The notes beneath the pieces were generated by a model. That model was not told the origin of the DNA and searched no databases. It was given only the letters and a program-made list of their open reading frames with translations. Positions 8,512-16,989 of a stretch of 64,000 bases of DNA are shown here, piece after piece; the stretch's first letter is position 1, and every line of letters starts with the position of its first letter. Source of the DNA: Verrucomicrobiota bacterium (GTDB taxonomy: Bacteria > Verrucomicrobiota > Verrucomicrobiia > Chthoniobacterales > UBA6821). The position numbers and the translations under genes were made by a program. The stretch is from NCBI GenBank assembly GCA_021413925.1, contig JAIOPL010000003.1, positions 1 to 64,000 on the forward strand. The letters run 5' to 3'.

Positions 8512-11334
8512 ATGAGCACATCCTTCACGGCCCGCTGGAACGAAGCGGCCATCGATGAAAATTACGAAAAATGGCAACGGGACGCAGCCTCCGTATCGCC
8601 TGACTGGGCCTCCTTCTTCGAGGGGTTTGAACTTGGCTACGCGCGCTATCAGAAAACACCTGCTAAGCCAATCGGCGCAGTCGTTCCCACCTCTTCCACG
8701 CAGTCCTCCACAGCAACAACGACAGAGTTAGTTGCAGGTGAAACCTCCCTTCAGAGCCGTGTCGAGGCGCTGATCTACACCTACCGGACGCTTGGTCACA
8801 CGGCCTCGCGTCTCAACCCTCTCGTGGATGAGGTTCCTTACCAGCCACTGCTGGAGCTGAAGGAATTCGGACTCACCGAGGCTGATCTGGATACCACGGT
8901 CTGTTCCCGTTCCTTCCGCGACGGAGTTCCGATGAAGTTGCGCGACATCATCGAGGAGATGAAGGCTATCTACTGCGACACCCTCGGTGTGGAGTACATG
9001 CACATTCAGAATCCCCGTATCCGCCACTGGATCCGCGAGCGGGTCGAGGCTCGTGCAGGGAAGGCCGACACGGAGACTCCCCACTACAGGATCCTACGCA
9101 CACTCCACAAGGCGGAGAGCTTCGAGCACTTCATTCACACAACCTATGTCGGGAGCAAGCGCTTCTCGCTCGAGGGTGGCGAGTCGATGATGGTGGCCCT
9201 CTCAGAGATCCTCTTCCGGTCCCCAGGGGCCGGTGTGAAGGAGATCGTTCTTGGCATGGCCCACCGCGGCCGCCTGAACATCCTGACGAATTTCCTCAAG
9301 AAACCCTTCGAGATCCTCTTCAACGAATTCAGCGATAAGTACGATCCCGATCTCGGCGAGGCCAGCGGCGATGTGAAGTACCACCTCGGTTACCAGACGA
9401 CGCGCCGCAACGAGCAGGGCCAGGAGGTGGAGGTCTATCTCGCCGCCAACCCCAGTCATCTGGAGGCGGTGAATCCCGTCGTCCTTGGCAAGGCACGCGC
9501 ACGTCAGCGCATTCTCGATGACACGATCGACCGTCGGAAAGTCGTCCCGATCCTGATTCACGGCGATGCTGCCTTCCCGGGTCAGGGCATCGTCGCAGAG
9601 TGCTTCAACCTCTCCCAACTGGAAGGTTACAAAGTGGGAGGCGCGATACACCTGATCGTGAACAATCAGATCGGCTTCACTACGCTTCCGAAGGATTCGC
9701 GTTCTTCGCTCTACTGCACCGAGATTGCGAAGACTGTCGAGGCGCCCGTTTTCCATGTCAACGGCGACGACCCGATCGCCGTTGCCGAGGCGGCCCGCAT
9801 CGCGATCGCCTACCGCCAGGAGTTCGGCCGGGACATCGTTATCGATATCGTCTGCTACCGCCGCTATGGCCACAATGAAGGGGACGAGCCGCTCTTCACC
9901 CAGCCTGATCTCTATAAGGTAATCCGTGCCCACAAGCGCCCAAGCGAGGTTTTCCTGGAGCGTGCGAAGCAGCTTGGCACGCTCACCCAGGAGGATTTCG
10001 ACGCCAGTTGGAAGAAGTCCCAAGGTCATCTGGAGAGAGCCCTTGCCGAGATGAAGAAGGGGATCGTCACCGATGTGAAGGCCAACCAGAAGGCCTTTGT
10101 CGGTTCCACCGCTGTCTTCCAGCCCGACTACTCCTTTCAGCCGGTCAAGACAGCCATCAGTGAGAAGACCCTCCGGACGATCGTCGACGGTCTCACGACA
10201 GTGCCTGCCGACTTCCGCATCCTTCCGAAAGTCCGCAAGACTATCCTTGAGCGTCGTCGCGAGGTCTTTGAGAAAGGAACCGGCTATGACTGGGGATATG
10301 GAGAAGCCCTGGCTTTCGGTTCGCTCATGCTTCAGGGAATACCGATCCGACTCTCCGGACAGGACAGCCGCCGCGGCACCTTCAGCCATCGTCACTCCGT
10401 CTTCTATGACGAGGTGAATCGCGAGCGTTACATCCCGCTGCAGCATCTCGCTGGCGACCAGGCCCGTTTCTGTGTCTACAACAGCCCTCTATCCGAGGCG
10501 GCCGTGCTCGGTTTCGACTACGGCTACTCCATGGATTATCCGAAGATGCTCTGCATGTGGGAGGCCCAGTTCGGTGATTTCGCCAACGGTGCACAAATCA
10601 TCATCGATCAGTTCATCGCCTCGGCAGAGACCAAGTGGCTGCGACCCAGCTCACTGGTCATGCTTTTGCCCCATGGCTACGAGGGTCAGGGTCCCGAGCA
10701 TTCCAGCGCACGCCTTGAGCGCTTCCTTCAGCTCTGCGCCGAGCAGAACATGGAGGTCTGCAACCTCACCACGCCAGCACAGTACTTTCATGCACTGCGC
10801 CGCCAGATGCTCCGCGATTTCCGCAAGCCGCTGATCATCATGACGCCGAAGAGCCTCCTGCGTGCCGAAGTGGCCGTCTCCACGACAGAGGATTTCACTA
10901 AGGGCTCGTTCCATGAGATCCTTGAGGGACCCAAGCCCGCAGATCCAGCAAAGGTCGAGCGTCTTATCCTCTGCTCCGGTAAGGTCTACTACGACCTTCT
11001 GGCGTATAGGGAAAAGAACGGCTGGAGCGACCGTAGTGCTCTCGTCCGGTTTGAGCAGATCTATCCGCTCAACGAAGAGGAGCTCCGCAAGATCACCGCG
11101 ACCTATCTTGGTGCGGGTGCAAAACCTGAGATCGTCTGGTGTCAGGAAGAGCCCTCGAACATGGGCTCTTGGCATCATTTACTCCCGATCCTGATGAAGT
11201 TCTTTGGACGCGCCATCAGCTATGCGGGCCGCGAGGCCAGTGCCAGCACGGCTGTTGGCACAACTGCTGCCCACAAGCATCAGCAAGCCAACCTCATTGC
11301 CCAAGCTTTCGGTGAAAAAGTAAGCGGTAAATAA
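8512..11334 (+). CDS. sucA: 2-oxoglutarate dehydrogenase E1 component
   Basis: Thiamine-diphosphate-dependent E1 of the 2-oxoglutarate dehydrogenase complex; it decarboxylates 2-oxoglutarate and hands the succinyl group to E2 in the TCA cycle. The 940-residue length is normal. The N-terminal E1 docking peptide ([17 protein letters not shown]) is present. Active-site regions follow, with [10 protein letters not shown] near residue 246 and GDAAFPGQG then [12 protein letters not shown] at about 350-392. The C-terminal transketolase-like domain contains [16 protein letters not shown]. sucB follows after 34 bp. The leader is TTTTCATACCTTC, pyrimidine-rich with no Shine-Dalgarno motif. E3 is not in this window. 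Confidence 0.97.
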   Translation: MSTSFTARWNEAAIDENYEKWQRDAASVSPDWASFFEGFELGYARYQKTPAKPIGAVVPTSSTQSSTATTTELVAGETSLQSRVEALIYTYRTLGHTASRLNPLVDEVPYQPLLELKEFGLTEADLDTTVCSRSFRDGVPMKLRDIIEEMKAIYCDTLGVEYMHIQNPRIRHWIRERVEARAGKADTETPHYRILRTLHKAESFEHFIHTTYVGSKRFSLEGGESMMVALSEILFRSPGAGVKEIVLGMAHRGRLNILTNFLKKPFEILFNEFSDKYDPDLGEASGDVKYHLGYQTTRRNEQGQEVEVYLAANPSHLEAVNPVVLGKARARQRILDDTIDRRKVVPILIHGDAAFPGQGIVAECFNLSQLEGYKVGGAIHLIVNNQIGFTTLPKDSRSSLYCTEIAKTVEAPVFHVNGDDPIAVAEAARIAIAYRQEFGRDIVIDIVCYRRYGHNEGDEPLFTQPDLYKVIRAHKRPSEVFLERAKQLGTLTQEDFDASWKKSQGHLERALAEMKKGIVTDVKANQKAFVGSTAVFQPDYSFQPVKTAISEKTLRTIVDGLTTVPADFRILPKVRKTILERRREVFEKGTGYDWGYGEALAFGSLMLQGIPIRLSGQDSRRGTFSHRHSVFYDEVNRERYIPLQHLAGDQARFCVYNSPLSEAAVLGFDYGYSMDYPKMLCMWEAQFGDFANGAQIIIDQFIASAETKWLRPSSLVMLLPHGYEGQGPEHSSARLERFLQLCAEQNMEVCNLTTPAQYFHALRRQMLRDFRKPLIIMTPKSLLRAEVAVSTTEDFTKGSFHEILEGPKPADPAKVERLILCSGKVYYDLLAYREKNGWSDRSALVRFEQIYPLNEEELRKITATYLGAGAKPEIVWCQEEPSNMGSWHHLLPILMKFFGRAISYAGREASASTAVGTTAAHKHQQANLIAQAFGEKVSGK

Positions 11335-11368
11335 CGAACAAATCTCCCAACTCCCAACCATTCCCATC

Positions 11369-12466
11369 ATGAGCGTTGCTGTCATCGTACCTGCCGTCGG
11401 CGAATCCATTACTTCCGGAGTTCTCTCCGCCTGGCATAAAAAAGACGGGGATCATGTCGCCGTGGGCGACCTTCTCTTCACACTCGATACCGATAAGGTC
11501 TCCTCGGAGGTCACAGCCCTGGAGGCCGGAGTCCTTAAAATTCAAGTCGCCGAAGGAGCCGAGATTCCGATCGGCTCCACGGTCGCCGAGATTGATACGG
11601 CCGCGGCCGCACCAAAAAAGGCTGAAGGCGAAAGGCTGAAGGCTGAAGTGGCTGAGAAAAAGCCCGAGACCAAGCCAGTACCTGTGGCCGAAGCACCCAA
11701 GGCCGCTCCAGTTCCCACCCCATCACCGATTGCCCATTCCCCATCCCCCGCGCCTAAGGCGCAGCCCGAAGGGCGAGTGACCCGCCGCAAGCTCACCCCT
11801 CTCCGTCGGAAAATTGCTCTCCAGTTAGTCAATGCCCAGCAGACCGCCGCTATCCTTACCACCTTCAACGAGGTCGACATGAGCGCAGTCATGAATCTCC
11901 GCAAGGACGTCCAGGAGGGCTTCCAGGCCAAGTATGGTGTGAAGCTCGGCTTCATGTCCTTCTTCATCAAGGCTGTGGTGGAGGCCCTTCAGGTAATTCC
12001 CCAGATCAATGCCCAACTCGAGGGGGACGAACTCATCGAGAACCACTACTACGACATCGGCGTGGCTGTCGGCACGGAGAAGGGACTCATGGTTCCCGTC
12101 CTGCGCGACTGCGAGAAGCTCTCTCTGGCCGGCCTTGAGAAGGAACTTGTAGGCTTCGCCGTGAAAGCCCGCGAGGGAAAGATCGGACTCTCCGACCTCC
12201 AAGGTGGCTGCTTCACCATCTCCAACGGCGGCGTCTACGGATCTCTCCTCAGTACTCCGATCCTGAATCCGCCCCAGAGCGGCATCCTTGGCATGCACAA
12301 GATCCAGGAGCGTCCCGTCGCCATCAATGGCAAGGTGGAGATCCGTCCGATGATGTATCTTGCTCTCTCCTATGACCACCGGGTCGTCGACGGCAAGGAG
12401 GCGGTGACTTTCCTGATTAAAATCAAAGAAGCTCTCGAGAATCCGGTGCGACTCTTTTTGGATTAG
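11369..12466 (+). CDS. sucB: Dihydrolipoamide succinyltransferase (E2), compact form
   Basis: E2 core of the 2-oxoglutarate dehydrogenase complex. Residues 1-76 are a lipoyl domain with the lipoylated lysine in [10 protein letters not shown] (Lys43). Residues about 137-365 are the acyltransferase domain, ending with the catalytic YDHRVVDG near 335. At 365 residues it is shorter than the usual 400-430. The peripheral subunit-binding domain, normally found between the lipoyl and catalytic parts, is not visible; an alanine/proline/lysine-rich linker runs straight into [15 protein letters not shown]. In DNA that linker is repetitive: GGCTGAAGGC-type units at about 11619-11650 and a CCCATCACCGATTGCCCATT tract at 11717-11748 that resembles intergenic repeats of this window. 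How E3 is held without a binding domain is unclear. Confidence 0.93.
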   Translation: MSVAVIVPAVGESITSGVLSAWHKKDGDHVAVGDLLFTLDTDKVSSEVTALEAGVLKIQVAEGAEIPIGSTVAEIDTAAAAPKKAEGERLKAEVAEKKPETKPVPVAEAPKAAPVPTPSPIAHSPSPAPKAQPEGRVTRRKLTPLRRKIALQLVNAQQTAAILTTFNEVDMSAVMNLRKDVQEGFQAKYGVKLGFMSFFIKAVVEALQVIPQINAQLEGDELIENHYYDIGVAVGTEKGLMVPVLRDCEKLSLAGLEKELVGFAVKAREGKIGLSDLQGGCFTISNGGVYGSLLSTPILNPPQSGILGMHKIQERPVAINGKVEIRPMMYLALSYDHRVVDGKEAVTFLIKIKEALENPVRLFLD

Positions 12467-12483
12467 TCCTAAAAGAGAGATTG

Positions 12484-12510
12484 GAATGGGCCTCTCCATT
12501 CAAAAGAGGC
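12484..12510 (+). promoter_or_regulatory. Two mutually exclusive hairpins between sucB and purB
   Basis: GAATGG (12484-12489) can pair with CCATTC (12496-12501). The loop of that stem, GCCTCT (12490-12495), can instead pair with AGAGGC (12505-12510), which is followed by TTCCTT. The two stems cannot form together. The layout resembles a small attenuator or terminator/antiterminator, but the T-run is weak and no ligand or leader peptide is visible. It could also be a plain partial terminator of the suc genes. Confidence 0.3.
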
Positions 12511-12544
12511 TTCCTTGGCGACGTCTGAACGCTAGACTTCTCCG

Positions 12545-13840
12545 ATGATTGAACGCTACAGCCGACCCGAGATGCGCTCCATTTGGACGGAGCAACGTAA
12601 ACTGGAAATCTGGCTCGAGATCGAGACTCTGGCCTGCGAGGGGATGGCCGAGCTCGGGATCGTTCCCAAGGAAGATGCCCAGACTATTCGTGAGAAGGGA
12701 ACCTTCCGCATCGAGGAGGTACGCGAAATCGAGAAGAGGACGAATCATGACGTGATCGCCTTCCTGGAGGAGGTCGCCGTCCATGTCGGCGAGCCGGCCC
12801 GCTGGATCCACCGCGGACTTACCTCTTCCGATTTGCTCGACACGACTCTTGCGGTCCAGATGGTCGAGTCGGCAGACATCCTGCTCAAGGATCTTGAGGA
12901 ACTCCTCGTGGCCATCGCCGCCCGGGCCAAGGAGCACAAGTTTACCCCGATGATCGGCCGCAGTCATGGCATCCATGCGGAACCAGTGACCTTCGGTCTG
13001 AAACTCGGCGTGATGTATGATGAGTTCAGCCGATCCATCGAGCGTCTGAAGGAGACCCGCGATCGCGTCGCCTACGGCATGCTGAGCGGTGCGGTCGGGA
13101 CCAATGCCCATCTTGATCTGAAGGTCGAGGCCTATGTCTGCGAAAAGCTTGGGCTGAAGCCCGCCAATATCTCGACCCAGATCATCCAGCGCGACCGTCA
13201 TGCCGAGTTCATGATGACGATTGCCCTGATCGGCTGCTCCATCGACTGCTGGGCCACCGAGTTCCGCCATCTCCAGCGCACCGAGGTGCTCGAAGTGGAG
13301 GAGGCCTTTGCCAAGGGCCAGAAGGGGAGCTCCGCCATGCCGCATAAGCGCAATCCCATCACCGGCGAACGTCTCTGCGGACTAGCCCGTGTCCTGCGCG
13401 GAAACGCCCAGACCGCCATGGAAAATGTAGCCCTCTGGCACGAGCGCGACATCAGTCATTCCAGCGCCGAACGGATTATTCTGCCCGATTCCTGCACTCT
13501 GCTTGACTACATGCTGGTCCTCCTTACCCGTCTCGTGCGCGACCTGACGGTCTATCCGGAGCACATGAAGCGGAACATGGATCTGACTCTCGGACTCTGG
13601 GGAAGCCAGGCGGTCCTGCTCGAGCTCACCGACCGAGGCATGGCTCGTAAGAATGCCTATGAGGCTGTCCAGCGCGCCGCCATGAGGACCTGGGCCGAGA
13701 AGATTCCTCTCCTCCAGACCCTCAGCGAGGAGAGCGAGGTCATGGAGCACATCGATGCGGCCGAACTCAGTCGGATCTGCTCGCCCGAGCGTCACTTCGC
13801 CAACGTGGAGGAGAGGCTTCGTAAGGTCGGCATTCAATAG
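12545..13840 (+). CDS. purB: Adenylosuccinate lyase
   Basis: Catalyses two steps of purine synthesis: SAICAR to AICAR, and adenylosuccinate to AMP, both with release of fumarate. The 431-residue protein fits the short bacterial type. The superfamily signature SSAMPHKRNP is near residues 262-271. The catalytic histidine region TSSDLLDT is near residue 95, and GRSHGIHAEP near 139 is a further conserved block. The start at 12545 follows CTAGACTTCTCCG, again C/T-rich without a Shine-Dalgarno sequence. It sits 78 bp after sucB on the same strand but functionally stands alone. Confidence 0.96.
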   Translation: MIERYSRPEMRSIWTEQRKLEIWLEIETLACEGMAELGIVPKEDAQTIREKGTFRIEEVREIEKRTNHDVIAFLEEVAVHVGEPARWIHRGLTSSDLLDTTLAVQMVESADILLKDLEELLVAIAARAKEHKFTPMIGRSHGIHAEPVTFGLKLGVMYDEFSRSIERLKETRDRVAYGMLSGAVGTNAHLDLKVEAYVCEKLGLKPANISTQIIQRDRHAEFMMTIALIGCSIDCWATEFRHLQRTEVLEVEEAFAKGQKGSSAMPHKRNPITGERLCGLARVLRGNAQTAMENVALWHERDISHSSAERIILPDSCTLLDYMLVLLTRLVRDLTVYPEHMKRNMDLTLGLWGSQAVLLELTDRGMARKNAYEAVQRAAMRTWAEKIPLLQTLSEESEVMEHIDAAELSRICSPERHFANVEERLRKVGIQ

Positions 13841-14108
13841 AAGGCTTGGGATTTTCGCGCATCGCGGCGTTCTGCTGTACTCGCAACGCCGAGTGCTGGG
13901 AAGCACGGAGTAGCCTGTACGAAGTACAGCCCCGAAAGGGGCGAGGCCGTCGGGAGACGGCGAGGCAATATAACTACAGCTTGAACGGCACTTTGCTCCC
14001 GCAAAGCCGTGTCACCCTTCGGATTTTCCTACAGAAACTTCTCCGCTCCTCTTCCCAGAGGCTTGGTTCGCTTGCAGGCCTTGCGCCGCATCGAAACTTC
14101 CAAGCCTT
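13841..14108 (+). ncRNA. Hairpin array, possible structured RNA
   Basis: There is no credible coding sequence here, but at least six stem-loops lie almost end to end. CGGCGTT/AACGCCG is at 13865-13891. GTGCT-GGGA-AGCAC is at 13893-13906, CTGTAC-GAA-GTACAG at 13915-13929, CCCC-GAAA-GGGG at 13930-13941 and GCCGTC-GGGA-GACGGC at 13946-13961. The last is ACGG(CA)CTTTGC-TCCC-GCAAAGCCGT at 13985-14010. Three of the loops are GNRA tetraloops. AAGGCTTGG at 13841 is complementary to CCAAGCCTT at 14100-14108 and could close the whole. An internal AGGCTTGG at 14059 offers an alternative partner. The strand is assumed from the GNRA loops, which read as such only on the plus strand. It could be a structured RNA, the purB 3' region, or a palindromic repeat element; I do not recognise the family. 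Confidence 0.35.
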
Positions 14109-14120
14109 GGGGAAAGATTA

Positions 14121-14192
14121 CTCCGCGGTGAGGAGGCAATGACTTCTCCCGGGAGTTAGAGGCTGCTCGTAGGAAGCTACGGGCGCAGATGG
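14121..14192 (+). pseudogene. Possible short toxin-like remnant
   Basis: The segment 14121-14164 resembles 14764-14808 over about 45 bases, starting CTCCGCGG in both. Translated in the matching frame it gives PR, a stop, then GGNDFSREL, similar to PRRGGGDFL-stop-ELKG of the decayed toxin at 14742-14945. It may therefore be a second, shorter toxin remnant on the other side of the intact toxin-antitoxin pair. The match is short and the call is weak. A further CGTAG-gaag-CTACG hairpin is present near 14168-14181. Confidence 0.25.
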
Positions 14193-14501
14193 TTACTCCT
14201 TAACGAGAGGAACGTCTCCTTGGGCGCAGTGCCAGAAGCGCAGGATCTCGACTTGATCGTCAGTCTCAGAAATCTGGCAAACAATTCTGTAACCCTTATG
14301 GAGCCAGTATCGGTAGGGAACTTCGGGATACTCTGGGCAGACTGGACCTGACAGGGGGTGCTTTCCAAGCATCCGTTCCGCCGCCTCGATCAACGAGTCA
14401 CCCAATTTTGCTGCTGCATTCGGATCGAAACGGGAAATGTAAGAAACCGAATCGGCAAGATCACGGATGGATGTTGGTGCGAAGATTACGCGCCGATCCA
14501 T
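14193..14501 (-). CDS. RelE/ParE-family toxin
   Basis: The 102-residue basic/aromatic protein has the layout of the ParE/RelE toxin fold. An N-terminal helix region (FAPTSIRDLADSVSYIS) is followed by a second helix ending ERMLGKHPLSGP. The C-terminal beta-strands are YRYWLHKGYRIVCQI and VEILRFWHCAQGDVP, equivalent to the YRV(V/L)Y and V.IL.(V/I)xH motifs. Family members act either on ribosome-bound mRNA or on gyrase; sequence by eye does not decide between them. The gene overlaps the upstream antitoxin by 16 bp, the usual antitoxin-first order, so it is co-transcribed and co-regulated with it. It lies in an accessory pocket between purB and nuoH. Confidence 0.8.
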   Translation of the reverse strand: MDRRVIFAPTSIRDLADSVSYISRFDPNAAAKLGDSLIEAAERMLGKHPLSGPVCPEYPEVPYRYWLHKGYRIVCQISETDDQVEILRFWHCAQGDVPLVKE

Positions 14502-14671
14502 TCCCTTAATTTCTTTTTGGAGGTATGCGAATCCATACCCTCACCATCACGGATTTCTCGGGATGCCTCCTCAATGCCAGCTAGGAAGGAAAGCTCGCGG
14601 ATGATCGACAGCAGATCCGTGTTTTCGGGCAATTCACTGATCGCCGTGAGGGCCTGTTCTTTCGTGGTCAT
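14486..14671 (-). CDS. Small antitoxin-like protein
   Basis: The 61-residue acidic protein contains ISELPENTDLLSIIRELSFLAGIEEA and a C-terminal tail with SKKKLREWIGA. This layout (ELPE..., a helix, then DGEG...H...KKxLxxW) resembles the small antitoxin partners of RelE/ParE toxins. I chose the ATG at 14671 because the residues it adds read MTTKEQALTAISELPE, typical of the family. An upstream ATG at 14701 would add ten residues that look non-native. It precedes and overlaps the toxin gene. In such modules the antitoxin normally neutralises the toxin and represses the shared promoter; no operator is evident here. Confidence 0.7.
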   Translation of the reverse strand: MTTKEQALTAISELPENTDLLSIIRELSFLAGIEEASREIRDGEGMDSHTSKKKLREWIGA

Positions 14672-14741
14672 TGATGTTGATATACTCTTGAAAGATCGCA
14701 TTCACAAGCGATTGGCAGACCGCTTCTCCGTTTCAGCGCGG

Positions 14742-14945
14742 GACACTTTTTTTAGTTGGCTGACTCCGCGGCGTGGGGGCGGTGACTTTCTCTGAGAGTT
14801 GAAGGGCTTCCACAGGCTGCGCGTGGGAAGTCACCGGGTGCTCTTCGAGTACAAGATGATAGGCGGCAAAAGAGCTGTCACCTGTGTTTTTGCGGGATCA
14901 CGCCGCTTGATCTACGAGGTATTCCAGAGTCGGTTGACGGAGTGA
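14742..14945 (+). pseudogene. Decayed RelE-type toxin, C-terminal part
   Basis: In one frame the plus strand reads LTPRRGGGDFL, a TGA stop at 14793-14795, then ELKGFHRLRVGSHRVLFEY, followed by a stretch ending AVTCVFAGSRRLIYE and a stop at 14943-14945. The order LKG(F/L)xRLRVGxxRVLFE ... VTxxxxGxRRxIYE is the classic C-terminal half of RelE/ParE toxins. The in-frame stop and the absence of a recognisable N-terminus mark it as a remnant. It is not closely similar to the intact toxin 240 bp away on the opposite strand, so it is not a simple duplication. Together they suggest repeated arrival and decay of toxin modules at this site. Confidence 0.6.
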
Positions 14946-15073
14946 AAATACCGCAAGATGTCTCCCGGATAACGCAGTGAGAGGAGCGCCTAGAAGTGTT
15001 TTTTCTCTCTTGCGTCTCGACACTCAGACGGCGGAAGGATACCACATTTAGGCTTCGATCTTAAACGAGACCC
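14946..15073. other. nuoH upstream region
   Basis: The 128 bp between the toxin remnant and nuoH must contain the promoter of the nuoH-N run, since everything upstream reads the other way or is decayed. It includes a T-rich tract (GTGTTTTTTCTCTCTTGCG) near 14997-15015. I cannot point to convincing -35 and -10 boxes. Confidence 0.3.
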
Positions 15074-16267
15074 ATGGACACCGCTCTGATCCTTCATTTT
15101 CTGACCACTCCGTTGGTGTTCCTTATTTGGACGACTTTCCTGAAGACCTTCATCCTGTTGAACGTGGTTCTCGGCGTCGTTTCGGTCACCGTGTTTGCCG
15201 AGCGCAAGGTCAGCGCCTTCATTCAGGACCGCACCGGCCCGAACCGAGTCGGTATTCCGATGACTCTCCTCGGGGGTAAAAAGGATATTCCTCTCTGGGG
15301 ATTGGGCCAGATGATTGCCGATCCGGTGAAGCTCCTGACCAAGGAGAACTTCGTCCCAGCCGGTGTAAACAAGTTCTTCTTCTGGCTCGCTCCGAAGCTG
15401 GTCCTGCTCCCGCCTCTGTTGGTGCTGGCGGTGCTTCCCTTCGGCAGCTCGCTTTTCGGAGTCGAGATGACCATCGCCAATATCAATGTAGGCGTTCTCT
15501 TTATCTTCGCCGTCACTTCCCTCAGCGTCTACGGCATCACGATTGCCGGATGGGCCTCGAACTCGAAATTCCCGTTTATTGGAGGCATCCGTTCCTCTTC
15601 TCAGATGATCTCCTACGAGCTTTCGCTCGGCCTCTCGATCATCCCGATTTTTATGGTCTGCGGCACACTCAACATCAATGAGATCGTGGACTGGCAGATT
15701 AAGAATGGTTGGCTGGTGGCTCCCTACTGGCCGCATGGGTTCTCTCTGGATCAGCTCTTGCATCCCAAGGATCTGATCCACTCCCTGATTGCCGGCGTGA
15801 GTCTGGAACGTTTCCTGCTCTGGATTCCCATGATGGTCTCTTTCGTTATCTTCCTGGTTTCGATCTTCGCGGAGACGAACCGTCTCCCCTTTGATCTTCC
15901 TGAGGCCGAGCAGGAGCTCGTCGGCGGATACCATACCGAGTATTCCTCGATGAACTTCGCATCGTTCTTCCTCGGCGAATACGCCGCGATGTTCGCAGGT
16001 TCCGGGGCTATCGTCTCCATCTTCCTAGGAGGCTGGAGTCTGCCGATCATCCCAGATGGCTCTCACGGCTGGGTCTGGGGTCTGGTGAACATCGGGGCCT
16101 GGTTCGCAAAGGTGTCTGTTATTCTCCTCTTCATGATCTGGATCCGCTGGACACTTCCCCGCTTCCGGTATGATCAGCTGATGAAGCTTGGCTGGCTCGG
16201 TTTCTTCCCCATCGCGCTCTTCAATATTTTCCTCACTGCGATCATTCTCGCTGTCGTGCACCATTGA
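15074..16267 (+). CDS. nuoH: NADH-quinone oxidoreductase subunit H
   Basis: Membrane subunit of respiratory complex I that, with the peripheral arm, forms the quinone site. The 397-residue protein has about eight to nine membrane helices. It carries the family signatures AERKVSAFIQDRTGPNRVG near residues 41-59 and FAETNRLPFDLPEAEQELV near 262-280. At nearly 400 residues it is longer than the E. coli protein (325); most of the extra length lies in loops, including residues near 205-240 around SLDQLLHPKDLIHS. It is the first gene of a nuoHIJKLMN run. The start ATG follows AAACGAGACCC, without a Shine-Dalgarno sequence. Confidence 0.96.
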   Translation: MDTALILHFLTTPLVFLIWTTFLKTFILLNVVLGVVSVTVFAERKVSAFIQDRTGPNRVGIPMTLLGGKKDIPLWGLGQMIADPVKLLTKENFVPAGVNKFFFWLAPKLVLLPPLLVLAVLPFGSSLFGVEMTIANINVGVLFIFAVTSLSVYGITIAGWASNSKFPFIGGIRSSSQMISYELSLGLSIIPIFMVCGTLNINEIVDWQIKNGWLVAPYWPHGFSLDQLLHPKDLIHSLIAGVSLERFLLWIPMMVSFVIFLVSIFAETNRLPFDLPEAEQELVGGYHTEYSSMNFASFFLGEYAAMFAGSGAIVSIFLGGWSLPIIPDGSHGWVWGLVNIGAWFAKVSVILLFMIWIRWTLPRFRYDQLMKLGWLGFFPIALFNIFLTAIILAVVHH

Positions 16268-16315
16268 TCATGGACATGATCGTTCATCACTAAACTTTCC
16301 AACCAAACCGATCCC

Positions 16316-16846
16316 ATGGCTATCGTCGTCAATCGTCCCAAGCTGACCTTCGCGGAGAAGTGTTACCTGCCAGCGATCTTCGCGGGACTCGCGATCACCT
16401 GGAAGCACTTGAAAAGAGCCCTCTTCAACAAGGGAATCGTCACCATGCAGTATCCCGAGGAGAAATGGGATGCTAACCTGCCCGACTGGTACCGTGGTGC
16501 CCCCACGCTTGTCGTCGATGAGAATGGCAGAGAAAAATGTGTTTCTTGCCAGCTCTGCGAATTCATCTGCCCCCCCCGTGCGATCACCATCAAGCCGATG
16601 GAGATCCCCGAGAACGATAAATGGCGCAAGGTTGAGAAGCGTCCCGAGGAGTTCGACATCGACATGGCCCGCTGCATCTACTGCGGTCTCTGCGAGGAGG
16701 TCTGCCCCGAAGAAGCCATTTTCCTCCGCAAGGACTACTCCATCACAGGTCTCAATCGCGCCGAGATGGTCCATGACAAGAAGACGCTCTACAAGCTGGG
16801 CGGTGTCATGAAGGGTCTCACCTTCAAGTGGAACGAGCTGAAGTAA
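16316..16846 (+). CDS. nuoI: NADH-quinone oxidoreductase subunit I
   Basis: Iron-sulphur subunit of complex I that carries two [4Fe-4S] clusters (N6a, N6b) on the path from the peripheral arm to quinone. The 176-residue protein has two ferredoxin motifs, CVSCQLCEFICP and CIYCGLCEEVCP, about 40 residues apart. All eight cysteines are present. The N-terminal stretch (AGLAITWKHLKRALF) is the amphipathic membrane-contact helix. It starts 48 bp after nuoH, following the leader CCAAACCGATCCC. After it there is a 143-bp gap before nuoJ. Confidence 0.96.
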   Translation: MAIVVNRPKLTFAEKCYLPAIFAGLAITWKHLKRALFNKGIVTMQYPEEKWDANLPDWYRGAPTLVVDENGREKCVSCQLCEFICPPRAITIKPMEIPENDKWRKVEKRPEEFDIDMARCIYCGLCEEVCPEEAIFLRKDYSITGLNRAEMVHDKKTLYKLGGVMKGLTFKWNELK

Positions 16847-16935
16847 CACCGATCCGAGGTTAAAAGAGTGAAAAAGATAGAAGCTTCTTCCCAATCCCCA
16901 TTTCTTCCAATCTCCAGCTCTTAAATTCCTTCTGA

Positions 16936-16977
16936 CTCAGGTTTTAGGTTTCAAGTTTCATCCTTCATAATTCATCT
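16936..16977. repeat. Low-complexity repeat between nuoI and nuoJ
   Basis: The tract contains AGGTTTCAAGTTTCATCCTT and then CATAATTCATC. The first part recurs at 34513-34541 and, as its complement, at 34441-34469; the second part resembles the complement of 3412-3442. It occupies much of the 143-bp nuoI-nuoJ gap, an unusually large spacer for these genes, and forms the pyrimidine-rich leader of nuoJ. Confidence 0.55.
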
Positions 16978-16989
16978 TTTCCGAACACC

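Noticed and set aside
9202-10446. A 414-codon reading frame antisense to sucA
   Set aside because: It lies entirely opposite a conserved enzyme gene and has no domain or start signal. Long antisense frames are common in GC-rich genes with strong codon bias. The same applies to long antisense frames opposite purB (12500-13345), nuoH (14990-15934), GT2 (44768-45718) and asnB (46594-47559).
14358-14795. A 145-codon plus-strand frame over the antitoxin
   Set aside because: Most of it is antisense to the toxin-antitoxin genes. Only its end, after 14742, matches a toxin-like sequence, and that part is better explained as a pseudogene.
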